Assembly (NCBI RefSeq): GCF_016920785.2
Contig: NW_024609835.1
Span: forward strand, 179,210,834-179,274,833
Direction: 5' to 3'
DNA: 64,000 nt
Source: Ixodes scapularis
Taxonomy: Eukaryota; Arthropoda; Arachnida; Ixodida; Ixodidae
The translations under genes and the position numbers were made by a program. Each line of letters opens with the position of its first letter. Position 1 is the first letter of the stretch. The notes beneath the pieces were generated by a model. It had not been told where the DNA came from. It ran no database searches and saw nothing but the letters and a program-made list of their open reading frames with translations. Of the stretch, positions 1 to 11,440 are shown in pieces.

Positions 1-1934
1 TAAAAGAACTTATTTTATGTTAGATGAAAAATAAAGCTTAGTTTGAGGAAAGCTTTTATTTCACCAGACTAGTACACTTCTCTCTCAAGTGTGTCTCGCA
101 TTTTGAAAAAAATGAGTGACTTTTGCCTGGCGCAGCCTTTTAACGGCTTCGCGGGTTGCGGACGGACGTTGCAAGCGTTCAGAATTGCTAACCCTAATCA
201 CTTTACTCCGGCGATGAAAACGCGTGAAAATTTGCATCCTTTATACGGTACGCATCAGTAATACCTTCAACTTGAGCACAGGCATGAAATGCTCCAAATA
301 AGAAATCCAAACGATGTTCGAAAACACAAGTGCTTAGAAAGCACCACTGTAGTCGAAGTAAACAAACACGATGACACGGGCGTTTTTGCCGTCTTGAGAG
401 TGCCGCCACAACATCGCCGCACGAGTAGGTGGATCTTCCCTTCTAGTACGTGCTGGGTTATCATAGCGACACACAACGAAAATTCACTCAAGGATAGTAC
501 TTTTATGCGGAACGATGAGCTTCCACCACGCCGTCTACGTCGACGATCACAGCCAACGCCATGTTTGCGGATAGAAGCACTGGCCCGCGACCGGCATGCA
601 ACGCGCGCGAACACTTCTCCTCGATCTGCGATTGGTTTGTCGTTGCGGTTGTTTCCAACGCAGTGGAGGGACGCACGCACATGAACGACACATGCGTGCG
701 TCCCTCCGTCGCTATGGCAACTGAAGCCTCTCTCTTCGCTTCTCCCCGCTTCTTCGAGAACCTCCTTGCCCCGCGAGTGCCGCTTGCGGCCGGCTGACGC
801 CGTTATCTAGTGTCGCATGGGGAAGCGTGCTCGCTACGCCGGTCAGTCGGCGCGGTCGGTAGGCTGTTCCAGAAACCGAACTATAACCGGTATTTACCTT
901 CGCGCACCTGCATCTTAAGCGGTATGTAATTACATAGAGTTCTATGGGAGGCGAACCGGTGGTTTAAAAAAGCCGCGTTATACCTGGTCCTGCACTATAA
1001 TCGGTTACGTTGTAAGTGGTCTATACTGTACTACTCTATTACACACAAGGAGCTTTATGAACTTGTGTTTATAGTGTTTGATGTGTGTGTGTTTCTTTTT
1101 CATCTGTGTTGTGATGCACCATCGAAGACACATTGCTGTTGGTGGGCGTGAACAAATGAACATAAACATGAGCCTTAGAGCTTCTAGAACCTTAATGGAG
1201 CACTGACAGATCAACAGCATGTTTTCTTTTATTATCCGAAACAAATGAAAATGATGCCTGGACATCACCCTCAAAACTCAAAACTTGGGAACTCGGTATT
1301 TGTGAAGTAAAGAAACGATTTCCAAAAGCTGAATATGAAGTTCCTGCACGATTCGCGCCAGTGCAGTGACGTCAATGATTGAGTTTCTCGCGCCTCCGTC
1401 CCGACCCGAAGAGTCGTGTTCGCCGGCGTCTGGCGATCAGCCGCTCTTCTCCGTGCGTGATGTCTGACGCTGTGAGCAAACGACGCAGCAATCTCAAATT
1501 CTTTGAAAAGCTGTGAGGTCAAAGAGAACGCGCTGTGGATTTTTGTGAGCGACGTGAGGGGCCACGTTGCACCGGTTCTGCGTCAAAGGCTGCCCTGGCG
1601 GAGTCACAACTGAAACTGCAGTGCACAGACACCAAACCCAGTTGTTTTGACCATTTATTTGGTTGATTTCCTTTTCAAAGTCTGAGAGGTCGTTGGGCGC
1701 CTAAAAAAGAGAACTTTGTCCAATTCCTCGACTCGCCGATCATCCTCAGTGCTGCATGTGTCTAGTGCTGCCATGTTTTCCTCAAATTTTTTCTGCGACT
1801 GACATTGTGTGGTGAGAAAAACAAACATTTGTTTCACAGGCTATAAATGTCGAGGAATAATTTAAAGTGCCATTTACTGAAAGTTAATAAAAATTGTTGC
1901 ATCGCCCCTTTAAGTAGCACGCCAACCCTTGCAG
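1..1934. other. Intron of MCCC2 (partial) with repeat copy
   Basis: No MCCC2 exon is recognisable here. Positions about 165-690 hold a dispersed repeat whose second copy is at about 23930-24440. Around 1890-1915 there is a short CCCTTTAAG motif like the ends of small elements elsewhere in the window. Otherwise unremarkable AT-rich intron. Confidence 0.6.
165..690. repeat. Dispersed repeat, copy 1
   Basis: Runs of near identity with 23930-24440: the segment from AACGCGTGAAAAT through CACCACTGTAGTCGAAGTAA to GTGCTGGGTTATCATAGCG is shared with roughly 10-15% divergence. Read on the - strand, both copies keep a peptide containing MITQHVLEG and HLLVRRC, but neither has a start or domain I recognise. 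The second copy lies inside a TIR-bounded element, so this is probably a partial copy of it. Confidence 0.75.
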
Positions 1935-2049
1935 GCCCCGGTTCCTGTTTATGTGGCCCAATTCCCGGATCTCGGTCATGGGCGGAGAGCAGGCAGCCAA
2001 TGTCCTGGCCACCATTGCCAAGGACCAGAGGGAAAGGGAGAAAAAGCCA
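1935..2049 (+). CDS. MCCC2: MCCC2 internal exon
   Basis: Starts after CTTGCAG with one base of a split codon and ends in phase 0 before GTAAGA. It encodes the carboxyltransferase segment with ISVMGGEQAANVLATI, part of the conserved acyl-CoA carboxyltransferase C-terminal domain. Not interrupted. Confidence 0.93.
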
Positions 2050-4047
2050 GTAAGACAGGGACAGAAACACTGTCTTCATTTCAGTACCAGCCGTTCACGG
2101 CCATCGTTTTACGAAGTGTATTTGTGGATGTATAGCAACCTGACGAGATCTTAATGGAATGCGTTATGAGTCGAGGTAAAGGAGAAGGCAAGAACCTGTG
2201 CCTAAAAGGAAGGAAAGGTAGGGTAAGCAAAAGTCCCATGCGGCCAAATTCGCTTTAAAAGCTGTTTTGTGTTGCTTTATAAGACTTATGTTGCATGATT
2301 GCAAAAGGGTGTAAGAAGGCAGTTGTTCATGGCAACCTGGTGTATTGCAGTGGACCGAAGCTGACGAGAAGGCTATAAAGGACCCAATCATCGAGAAGTA
2401 TGAAAACGAAGGGAGCCCCTACTATTCCAGTGCAAGGTGAGTCTTGATTAGTTGCAAAGCAGCACTACCCAAAGGCGTGAGGTGTTTTTTTTTTTTTTTT
2501 TTTTTTTTTGCAAATTGAAATATGGAAGGTGTTTCTAGCATTGACATAGAATATCTTAAAACATTTAAGGGCACCTTCTTTTCTTTAGAAACAATGCAGC
2601 TTTAATGTAAAATTATGCAGTAATGTGACTTCTGTGCCATCTATATCATTCTGCATTTCACTAACATGTGAGAAATGGGCACCTACTTTGTGCCCAAGAT
2701 TAATTTCTTTTTTATGAATGGTGAACCATATAGGCTCAGGCCTTAAACAGTGTCGGGTCATTACGGTAAACTTGGGCGAATTTTCGAGACTTTTGATTAT
2801 CACTTTAAATAACTTGCTATTCAATTTGATCTTTGTATTGAACTCTGACAGTATTTCTAATTGTTTGTTTGTTCAGGTGGTTTAGCTGGCTGTGTTGAGA
2901 GCACTTGCAGCCTACTAGGGCACTGCAAGGAAGTGACAGTTGCAGAGTAGACATTGTGATTTTCCTTGCCAGTGGCTAACACAAAATAGTTTCTCTGTGT
3001 GATGCATTTTTTTTTTTAAGGAAAACATTTGGCGTTTTGTGAAGCACCTTGTATACGTACTGGTATTCCCTAATGAAAACCGATTTTGCTTTTCTTTTCA
3101 CTTGTATTGCAGGTTATAGTATCATCATATTGTGCAGTGCTACATAACAAACTGGAGGCTAGAGTTTTTTTTTGTTTTGCCGTACTGCTGGCACCTAACC
3201 GTAACTAGTTAGGTGCCAGCTACGGAAGTCGACAGGTTGACTGCTAGCCGAACACCGACGCAGCGCTCGTCTCTTCACCGATTGGACACTGGTGCCAGCT
3301 GTGCCTCTTCCTCGAGTGAGACATAGAGCAGTACTCTGGTCCTTGAAACGAGTGCATTCTGGGCCTCCGCAGAGAAAGAGAGTGAAAGAAAGCAACAGAA
3401 AAGCAGAGAAAAAGAAAACTTCCAGCCTTTCCACCCTGGTGAAGAAGGAAGACTAGCGAAGCTGTACTATGGCGGGAATGAAGTAATGGCCGACCGCAAG
3501 TTTTTAAGCCAGAGTGGAAAGGCTAGAAAGGTTGCTGCAATCTATGAGCGATGACGGCAAGCAGACAACCGGCAAACACAACTCTCTGGACAGCTACCGC
3601 CATCTATGAGCGACGGCGGCAACCAGAGTGTTGTTATGACATTTGTTTGGTACCGGACACGATCCTGGGAAACCTAGCCCTTAACAGCTCCAATGTAAAA
3701 AAAAACAAAAAAAACTTTTTGTTGGAATGGGTTGCCGCGAGTTGATGGCAGTGCTCTGCCCGGTAAAGCCCGCATTCCAGTTGTTCCTGCATTACCACTG
3801 CCTTTGCCACGCTAGTACGGCAAAGGGGCGACTTCTTTGATTACGCACTTCTCGTAGCATTTTTGTAAAAAAACGCGTTCCAGCAGCTTTCGTGGCGGCA
3901 CTCTTAAGTTGCCTCGTTTTTCTGTGCAGGATCTGGGACGACGGCGTGATCGACCCAGTGGACACGCGCAAAGTACTGGGCCTCAGCCTAAGTGCGGCTC
4001 TCAATGCGGAGATTGACCAGACCCACTTCGGGGTGTTCAGGATGTAG
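1935..4047 (+). CDS. MCCC2: MCCC2 3' part: methylcrotonoyl-CoA carboxylase beta subunit (three last exons)
   Basis: The product is the carboxyltransferase (beta) subunit of mitochondrial 3-methylcrotonyl-CoA carboxylase, which moves the biotin-bound carboxyl group to 3-methylcrotonyl-CoA in leucine breakdown. Exons 1935-2049, 2351-2436 and 3930-4047 join in one frame and give the C-terminal 105 residues, ending in a TAG. Seen in the sequence: RFLFMWPN, then ISVMGGEQAANVLATI and KDQREREKK in exon 1; IIEKYENEGSPYYSSA in exon 2; IWDDGVIDPVDTRKVLGLSL and FGVFRM-stop in exon 3. These match the C-terminus of animal MCCC2 as I remember it almost residue for residue. Splice borders are canonical (tgcag/gtaaga, ttgcag/gtgagt, gtgcag). 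No earlier exon was found in 1-1934, so the preceding intron exceeds 1.9 kb and the start lies outside the window. The gene looks functional. Confidence 0.95.
2351..2436 (+). CDS. MCCC2: MCCC2 penultimate exon
   Basis: Begins with WTEADEKAIKDP after TATTGCAG and ends in phase 2 (AG of an Arg codon) before GTGAGT. It contains the family motif NEGSPYYSSA. The intron before it is only 301 bp. Confidence 0.93.
2437..3929. other. MCCC2 last intron, no gene seen
   Basis: 1,493-bp intron between canonical splice sites. It holds a T-run near 2486-2510. Around 3190-3230 a short inverted pair (ggcacctaaccgta / taactagttaggtgcc) forms a hairpin. Nothing coding was recognised. Confidence 0.6.
3930..4047 (+). 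CDS. MCCC2: MCCC2 last exon with stop codon
   Basis: Acceptor TTTTTCTGTGCAG. The first base completes the Arg codon of the previous exon, followed by IWDDGVIDPVDTRKVLGLSL and the terminal FGVFRM before TAG at 4045-4047. This is the normal end of MCCC2 proteins. Confidence 0.94.
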
Positions 4048-4224
4048 CTACAGTTCTTGTATCTAGCAGGGATGTCAGAGGGGGGTGTACATAGCATGCA
4101 CAAATGCAACTCATGGTGGGTAAAGAGAAGGTGATGGTGCCATCCTGTGTCCTCACACCTAGAGTTGACTGTCTTTTATAAGTACAACCCGGGAGATCAA
4201 ACCAGTGCAGTGTTCACAAAACAC

Positions 4225-4230
4225 AATAAA
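4225..4230 (+). terminator. Poly(A) signal of MCCC2
   Basis: AATAAA lies 178 bp after the MCCC2 stop codon and runs directly into an A-run. It is the first canonical poly(A) hexamer downstream on this strand, so the 3' UTR is probably about 200 nt. Confidence 0.6.
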
Positions 4231-4307
4231 AAAAAAAAACTGGCATGACTTGTTAGAATTTGAGTGTTTTACTCTGTCTGGTAGTTTTGCTTGCTTTTCC
4301 TTTTACA

Positions 4308-4481
4308 GTTGAACCTCAATTTAATGAGGTCACCGGGACCTGCTAATTATTCCGTTGATTTAAGAACTTCATACAATCGAGAAAGACATATTTTGTGCAT
4401 AGGCTGCGCGGGGAATTCGAATTTGTTCGTTAAATCGGGAAATTCGTAAAATTGGGTTTCGTTAACTCGAGGTTCAACTGC
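4308..4481. mobile_element. Small inverted-repeat element (MITE-like)
   Basis: The left end CAGTTGAACCTCAATTTAAT is matched in reverse complement by the right end ...TTAACTCGAGGTTCAACTG, about 175 bp apart. The layout is that of a short non-autonomous Tc1/mariner-type element. No coding capacity. Confidence 0.6.
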
Positions 4482-5236
4482 ACTTTCATGTTGATGCATG
4501 TCAGCTAATTCGAAATGATTGACTAACACTGTTGTGGCTCAGTTTAGCATCCACTGGCTGGATAGTGACTTGGCCGAGCTAGCCACTAAAGGAGCCCATG
4601 CCTCTCTTGCTATCCCCCTTTTCTCTGGACAACACCAAACAAAAACAAAGAAACAAAACTGTCGATAAACTTATTGCGGAACAGATGCTTCTCTTTCGGG
4701 ATGAATAGTGTGACCGGTTTTACTCTTTCTAAGTGATCACTAGGTGCATCAATAGTGCCTTTGTTTTCCGCAGACCATGGACATTAGGCTATCACAACAG
4801 AGAAGGAGTATGTATACACTTGGGGCTGCATACATCCGTATAAAAATTGATGTTTTTTACTTTTTTTTTTTTTTAATCGTTATATCTTTAATTTTTTTTT
4901 TATAAATATGTGTATGCATGAAAGATTTCCAAATCTTTCTGGTGATATGTGCAGTGATGAGATTGAGTAATTTTTTGAGCTGCCAAAAGCCCAATTTGGA
5001 GCAGGAAAAAACACTTTTGCGGGACAAGCATGCTCTTCATTCCCATTCATTCCACTGCAAATGCTACGTCAAGATTTGTTACATTGCTTTTTGCCTTCCC
5101 ACTTTTGTGACACCACTTCTTAGCATCGAAAGCATATTAAAATTGTCAAGGTAATTTAATTATGTGCATCAATGGCGTTTTATGTGTGGAGATTTCTGAT
5201 CGTGAAAATTCACCTTGTGGACAATTATTATGCCTT

Positions 5237-6116
5237 ATAAATAGGGCTCCGTGTTTTCGGATAAATCCAAAGAACTCCAAAAAACACCCGCCGGTAAAAT
5301 TTTTGTCAATTTGGATTTATCCGATAAACTCTAAATTGTTATGTGCCCATGCCACACCCCCCCCCTCCCCTTCCCACAGCAAAAAATGTTTTTTTTTTTT
5401 TTTTGCAATTTGAGCAGTGCAGGATGATTGGTACTGGGAAAATGTCACCATAGTTATCTTTCAAGCCTCGGACCGTTGTCAAAAGGGGGTCTTACGGCTT
5501 GTTTCGTCAAAGTTGGTTCACGGAGACAGGTCATCATCCCATTCGTGTCACGACAAAAGCCACTCTTTTGGTTCCCAGTTTGGGCCATGGCATTTGGGAT
5601 TTAGAGAAAGGAGAGGGTATGTTTCTGGGGGTAACGGTGAAAGCTACGGACCATAGAGATTGTATAAAATAGGGAAGAGGGGCAGTTGAAACTTCTCTAT
5701 TACATCCTTAACCACTCCACCTCGCGCGGCCGCGGGATAGATTGATGGGATGACTACGAGCTTCCTTGCGGCTACCTCCGGCAGTTTATTGATTTTAAGA
5801 TATTGGCGTTTATTGAAGCCACACTTGTGTGCAACTTTTGTCGTGGCACAAATTAGTATTGCCATTGACACCAATGCCAAATTCAACTGAAGAAATCTTA
5901 ATTGATACAAGCGCTTTTTATTTTTTATCTGGCATACGTTTGCATCCGGTTATTATTTATTATTTTTTAATAGGAAACACTGCAAAATTAAACTCAGAAT
6001 TTCGGAGAATTGGGATTTACGAAAAATAAACACCAAACTTTTGCTAAAAAATAAACTTCGAAAAACACCCTCCGAATTTCACGAAAAATAAACTCCGAAA
6101 ACATGGAGCCCCACTT
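5237..6116. mobile_element. TIR element with GGGCTCCGTGTTTTCGG ends
   Basis: The left end AGGGCTCCGTGTTTTCGGAT is mirrored at the right end by CTCCGAAAACATGGAGCCCC. Interior homology to the ends is repeated (aaaataaactccgaaaa). A second, partial left end lies directly after it at 6117-6240, so two copies are joined end to end. No open frame of note. Confidence 0.65.
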
Positions 6117-6240
6117 ATAAATAGGGCTCCGTGTTTTTGGATAAATCCGAAAAACTCCGAAAAGCACCCGCCGGTAAAGTTTTTGTCAATTCGGATTTAT
6201 CCGATAAACTCCGAATAATTATGTGCCCGTGCCATTTAAC
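6117..6240. repeat. Direct repeat of the 5237-5350 segment
   Basis: About 115 bp match 5237-5350 with few changes (AAATAGGGCTCCGTGTTTT, CACCCGCCGGTAAA, TTATGTGCCC). It abuts the right end of the full element, suggesting a solo or truncated second insertion. Confidence 0.7.
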
Positions 6241-6514
6241 GAATGGCAGTGCTCGGGGCAGTGCTATCACAGGGAATGCGCAACCACCGTATAAAAGAGC
6301 AACCATCTGGCAACTAAGCAATTGGGTCTAGAATGTAGTAGGTGTGCAGTACTGCTCTAAGATGCATACTAAATATTTTACTATAGAATATGAATGAAGT
6401 GGCCACCAGGCACATAGACGAAAATAATCCCTGGAGAAGGGGAACAAGGGGGACAAATGAAAGTTTGTCATTCTTGTCCTGCTCGCTTGCACCCTTGCAT
6501 TTAATCATAATCAG

Positions 6515-6705
6515 GCACATAGCCAGGATTTTGTGTTGGGGGGGGGGGGGGGGGGGGGGGGGCCCGCCCATGACAAAATGCTGTGTGAGGGGGACGGGGG
6601 AGAAGAGGCCCCAGCAAAATAGAAGATTTCGGGGGGGGGGGGGGGGGGGGTTCCCGGCCCTGTGGGCCCCCCCCCCCCCCCCTGGCTACGTGCCTGGTGG
6701 CCACC
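6515..6705. repeat. G-run/C-run palindromic repeat
   Basis: CATAGCCAGGATTTTGTG is followed by a G-run of about 25, a second G-run near 6630-6650, then a C-run and CCTGGCTACGTGCCTGG, which is the inverse of the start. The unit can fold back on itself. Similar C/G-run debris is at 8580-8640. It looks like a short non-autonomous repeat; run lengths may be affected by sequencing error. Confidence 0.6.
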
Positions 6706-7179
6706 CAAAATTTGAGGTCGCTTGTAAAGCAGGGGGTGGGTGCTTGTCTAAGAGCAAAAATGCAGAAGAGGCACTTGTTAGGGTGGGCTTCACCACTTTG
6801 CATCAAGGTGCTTGGAGAAGCAGCTGGCAAGGAGCAGCGTCTCGGTTAGCTAGGTGGGCTCCAAAGTCTAAAGTGGGCTCCTAAAATGTATTTTGCCTTT
6901 TAAACATTTCAAAGGTAGTGGTGGGTGTTTACAGCAACATGGGCAGTATTGGCAGAATCGTCATTTCTCTAGCTTCTATTTAATGCAACTGCGGGATACA
7001 CATGTAGCAGGAAGGTGGTTGGTGTGTACTCGCACTCTGGCTATCCGTCGATCTTCATACTTCTCACGACACACTGTGCAACCACAAAGACCCCAACAAC
7101 CTACAACATGCTCCCCCCAAAATGAATTCAGTAAACATTATTCCTTCATTTTATGAGTTTTATAGGGAATTACAACTGT

Positions 7180-7350
7180 GCCACACGGGCAACTCAAATG
7201 CCATTTACAACAAATGACATTAGAGCGGACGGCTAATCAGGGCGCAACACTCCGGGCGTAGCGCATTCCACGAGCCGACAGATTGCAAGCTGATTCGCCG
7301 ATCACACAAATGTCATTCGTTGTAAATGGCATTCGAGTCGCCCGTGTTGC
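7180..7350. mobile_element. Short palindromic MITE
   Basis: Ends CACACGGGCAACTCAAATGC and its inverse GCATTCGAGTCGCCCGTGTT form arms of about 40 bp that also include CCATTTACAAC / GTTGTAAATGG. The total is about 170 bp with no coding content. Confidence 0.65.
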
Positions 7351-9427
7351 ATGGGTATAAGAGTTGCACAGGTTGTTCTATCACTTGTCCATTCGGTCGC
7401 CTGGCTGGGCATGACCTTGCAATTCCATCTCTGCTGTGACTCCCACTCGTGGTGTGCTCGGCTGACGGCTTGGCAACTTGTGTGCATGTTGCAATTGAAT
7501 AAGGCACTCGTGGCGCCGCCTACTAAAAGGAGGGGTTCAACCGCTTGGAGCACCAAACAAGACGGGAAATGTCCTTCTTTGGTGCCCCAGAAGTGGCTGT
7601 CAAGAGTTCGTAAATGGGAGTCGTGCACAAGCAACTCGGTGAGCGGATGCTGAGGAAGAAGCTGTAGTGGGTGCATCACATGGATTTTTTCATTTTGCCT
7701 GAGGTCGTCCACCAATCCTCAAAAGTTTGGTAGAGTTGACAAAAGGATTGAAGGAAGCTATACTGGATTTCTCTTTCAGCCTTTTGCCCTCGGCAACGTC
7801 TTTCACCTCAGAATAAACCTTGGTTTGGGTTCTAGTCATTAAGTGTCTCTTCATTTGATAAGGTATTTTATTTGAAGCATGTGTGCAAAGCCTCAATGTA
7901 TGATGACCCTCTATGAATCTTTCTCTCATGACTTGCAGTGATGCAGTTGCGGATGCCCTCGTCATAATCGCTCGCAAAAAGCTTGTTCTGTAAAATTCTT
8001 TCTCCTCTCTTGCGACACTCTGAGATGCCTTCGGAAAATATTGGTGATTAAAAGCGCTAAAAGAACCAGGACCAGTAAAACAAGATGCACACATCAAGAG
8101 CGCACTTGCAACTGAAGTTTAATCTGAATTGATCAAACAGGACAAAACATATATGCATCACCAATCTGTCGCCAACTAGCTGAAGTGAATACTCTTATGC
8201 TTTCGGAAAACTACTTCGTTCTGCAACAGACAGCCCCCTAAATGATTGTTCTAGTAAATGCTCATTCATAACAGTGTTTAGAGTTACAGCAGTTCACCAG
8301 TCTTTTAAAACATCTGCCTACTCGTCCAGCGGCGTAGACTTTCCATTTTCCCGGGAGGGGCAGGCTGAGAAGTTCTCTGAAGGGGGTGCTTTTTTGCGCA
8401 ATTTTTTTACACCGGCAATTATCAGTAGTTTATTTTAGAAGGTACATTTTACAGCATATGTATATCGCCATGTGTCCGTCGCTTTGTGCGTTATTTTGTT
8501 TACATACCACTACTAGAAGCTTGTTACATGACACGTAAACAGCGTCTCGGTAAGGATCATGGCCCAGGAGAGAGCTCTGCCCCCCCAACCCCCCCCCCCC
8601 CCCTAATGTCACCTGGGGGGGCACAAGCCCCGATGCCCCCCGTAGTCTATGCCTATGTACTCGTCAGTGATATAAAGCACAATTACTCATTACTGTCTAA
8701 AGCTTCTCAAACTTGACCAGTTCACATCATCGTCTCTACCCAGGCGTTGCATCACCTTATAAATGTTTTGCTGAGCTGTAGTTTTGTCAGTGGCCAGCAG
8801 CGTTTTCGCAGTTCTGTTATGGTGCCTGTCTTTACCAGAATTGGCTGGTGTGGCTTGTCCTCTTTTGCAGTTCTTAGCAAACCTCCAATTCATGACACAA
8901 AGATCTGGTGAGTGCAAGTGAGTGAGATTGTGCACATTTTTGCATTGCTGATTTTTGTTGAATGTTGGAGTTACGACTCGTCAGCTTAGTATTCTCCAAG
9001 CTCGTGACAACCTTTGTCACCTGGTCGACGGTGTGTATGGCAGTGGCATCACTAGGGTCAGTAACACCTGGGCAGTAGCCCGCCGTGACACCTCCTCCTA
9101 TCCCCCCCCCCTTGCCCTCTCGTGGCCCGCCGCGACACCCCCTCTGAGCGCTGCACCCGGGGCGGTCCGCCCCCCCTCTTTGTGATGCCACTGATGTATG
9201 GTGTTATCATCATTCCATTTCCCCACCAGTGGGTCAGTTTATTCCTCTCTTTGAAGTTGTCCTGTTATATTTATTACAGTAGGCTCGGGATAATTCAAAC
9301 TCAGATATTTTATACTTTTGGTTAATAAAAACAAACTTCAAAATTTTGGTTGTCTCGCCATGTTTTTAATGCATTCATAATCCGCTTAATTCGAACGGAG
9401 TTTTTGTTCAATACTTCTTTCCCGCGG
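7351..9427. other. Intergenic, no gene seen
   Basis: Open frames here lack recognisable domains, splice context or conserved motifs. A C-run/G-run repeat remnant lies at about 8575-8645 and a C-rich stretch at 9100-9180. Nothing else supported. Confidence 0.5.
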
Positions 9428-9537
9428 TTCCGTTGAGTGCACTTCCTTCCGAGCACCGGTGCCCTGCAGAAAAGCAACACCCGTGGGTGTAGCTTTTCCG
9501 CAGTGCACCGGTGCTCGGTGAGAAGCGCACTCAACGG
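9428..9537. repeat. Imperfect hairpin
   Basis: CCGTTGAGTGCACTTC...CGAGCACCGGTGC on the left pairs with GCACCGGTGCTCGG...GCGCACTCAACGG on the right. The arms are about 45 bp around the small centre ACACCCGTGGGTGT. Probably the core of a foldback MITE. Confidence 0.6.
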
Positions 9538-10042
9538 GGCTCAAGCCGGGCAAAGAGTTTGGCTATTCATTGGACGTAGTATAGGAGGCAAATGAGGAGA
9601 CGCCATTGGCCGAAAGCGTGCTGGGCATGTTTCAAGGCGTCTTCACAAATTCGAATGCGGTCAACCGGAAGCCGAAAATAATACCCTGGCGGTGGTCCAA
9701 AGAAACAAAGTTAATAAATGCGTCGGAGTAACTCTAAATGACCAAAAATATGGTGCACGTGATGTTTCAATCACTGTCATCCAAAATCACAGTAGAAGAG
9801 CGTGACTAGCGGAACAATCAACATAATCAGTACACCAGGTGCCAAGGGCTGGAAATGTGCCGTCCGAGCGATCACACTGTCTGAGCAAAACAGAGTTTGA
9901 GCAGCAGATTCGTTTCTTGCATCTTTCTGCATGATCATAATCAAAACATCATGTGCACCCTATGATCAACCATGAAGGGTTACTACATTTAACTCTTATG
10001 CACTTATTAAAACCATACATCTATGATTAAAACTGTTTCTCG

Positions 10043-10645
10043 CTACCACCACCAGGGGGTTCTTTTCAGCATCTGGTTGGCCAAGAGCAGGTCAAGCCAT
10101 CTTTCTGCATATGTCAAGTTTCTCAGTGGTTCAACCATCTGAGCGAGCCGGCAAATGAACCTGCTGCAGTAGTTCACCATTCCTAGAAGGCTTCTGACTT
10201 CTTTCGCATTTATTGGGGGTGACATCTTTGCTACTGATTCTACCTTGTCGGTATCCACACTGACTCCACTTGAAGAGAACATGCGACCAAAGAACTTCGT
10301 GCTCTTGGTTCCTAGAACACACTTCTTGGCGTTCACGGTGAGTCCAGCATCTTCCAGGTGTTTCAGTACAAGGCACAGATGGCAATCGTGCTCTTCAATC
10401 GTCCGTCCTGATACCAGGATGTCGTCACTGACATTGATGATACCGCCTTCACCAGAAAATACTTGCCATATGGCGTCCTAGAAAATCTCGGCTGCGGCGT
10501 TGACTCCAAATAGAAGTCTTTTGTACCTTTTCAGGCCTCAGTGAGTAAAGAAGGTCGTGATCACCCAAGAGGTGTCGTGAATCTCGAACTGGTGATACCC
10601 TTCTTTCAAATCAAGCTGTGAGAAGTATGCTGTGCCCTAAGAAAC
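10043..10645 (-). pseudogene. LTR-retrotransposon reverse transcriptase fragment
   Basis: Read on the - strand from 10640, this gives the palm of a Ty3/gypsy-type reverse transcriptase: YFSQLDLKEGYHQ, then RYKRLLFGVNAAAEIF, VSDDILVSGRT (catalytic DD pair), and the thumb/connection segment ending in SLLGMVNYCSRF. In-frame stop codons (TGA after FFTH, TAG after AEIF) show it is dead. It continues the coding segment at 10656-11440, which lies in the opposite orientation, so the element is internally inverted. No LTRs were recognised. Confidence 0.85.
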
Positions 10646-10655
10646 TCTACACTCC

Positions 10656-11440
10656 TTGGCCTCGTCAACAGCACCCAGACACACGTCACAAGATAGAAGT
10701 ACTGACGAGTCCATTTACTATCTACAGAGCTCTGGGAACAAACTTCCGGTCGTGACAGTGGAGGTCGATGGAATCCCTCTAGAACTGTTTGTGGACTCAG
10801 GTGCAGGAGTGAACGTCATGGGAAAACAGGCTTGGCACAAGCACCTCCACGTGCAACTGGAAGAGAAGAAGACGAGACTAGTTCCTTATGGCATTCAGCA
10901 AGAGATCCCAGTCATTGAGATGTTCATCGCAACGTTTCGCACCCAAGTACAAAGTGTCGAAGCGCCAATGTTTGTCGTGAAGGGACCGCATGCCTCACTG
11001 CGGCAGCCCTGAAACTCATAAAGACAATCCGGACGGTCACAGAAAAGACCACTGTCAACGCAAGAAAGAATTTCCGAAGTTGTTTGGGGAACTTGGTAAA
11101 CTGAAGGACTTCCAAATGAAGTTAAAGATTACAGAAAAGAGGTGAAGCCAGTGGCCCGACAACATAATTGGATCTCTTTCCAGATGAGAAAAGCACTGGA
11201 GGCCGAGTTAACACGAGTAGAGGACCTCGACATCACCGAACGGGTGAAAGGACAGACGATCGGCGAGACTGTGGGTCTTGCCGATCGTCATTGTCCCGAA
11301 ACACCAAGACCAGCAAGCGGTGAGAATGTGTATGGACATGAGAAGCAAACAAGGCCATCGCCCAAGAGCGGCACGTCGTGCCCATTGTAGAGGACGTCAT
11401 CAGTATCCTAAATGGCGAGCATTTCTCCTCCACAGCTGTG
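10656..11440 (+). pseudogene. LTR-retrotransposon protease and N-terminal RT fragment
   Basis: 10656-11012 contains an aspartyl protease segment with the active-site motif LFVDSGAG (Asp near residue 47 of the open frame). Further on, with frame changes and stops, come MRKALEAELTRVEDLDI, LPIVIVPKHQDQQAVRMCMD and VVPIVEDVISILNGEHFS, the N-terminal part of a Ty3/gypsy RT. The reading ends at exactly the RT position where the opposite-strand fragment at 10640 takes over. Decayed, not functional. Confidence 0.8.

Noticed and set aside
1..1934. Further MCCC2 exons upstream
   Set aside because: The expected GAGNYGMCGRAY-type segment could not be found in any frame; it must lie left of the window.
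6390..6884. 164-codon Gly-rich and 109-codon Pro-rich frames
   Set aside because: Direct products of the G- and C-homopolymer runs.
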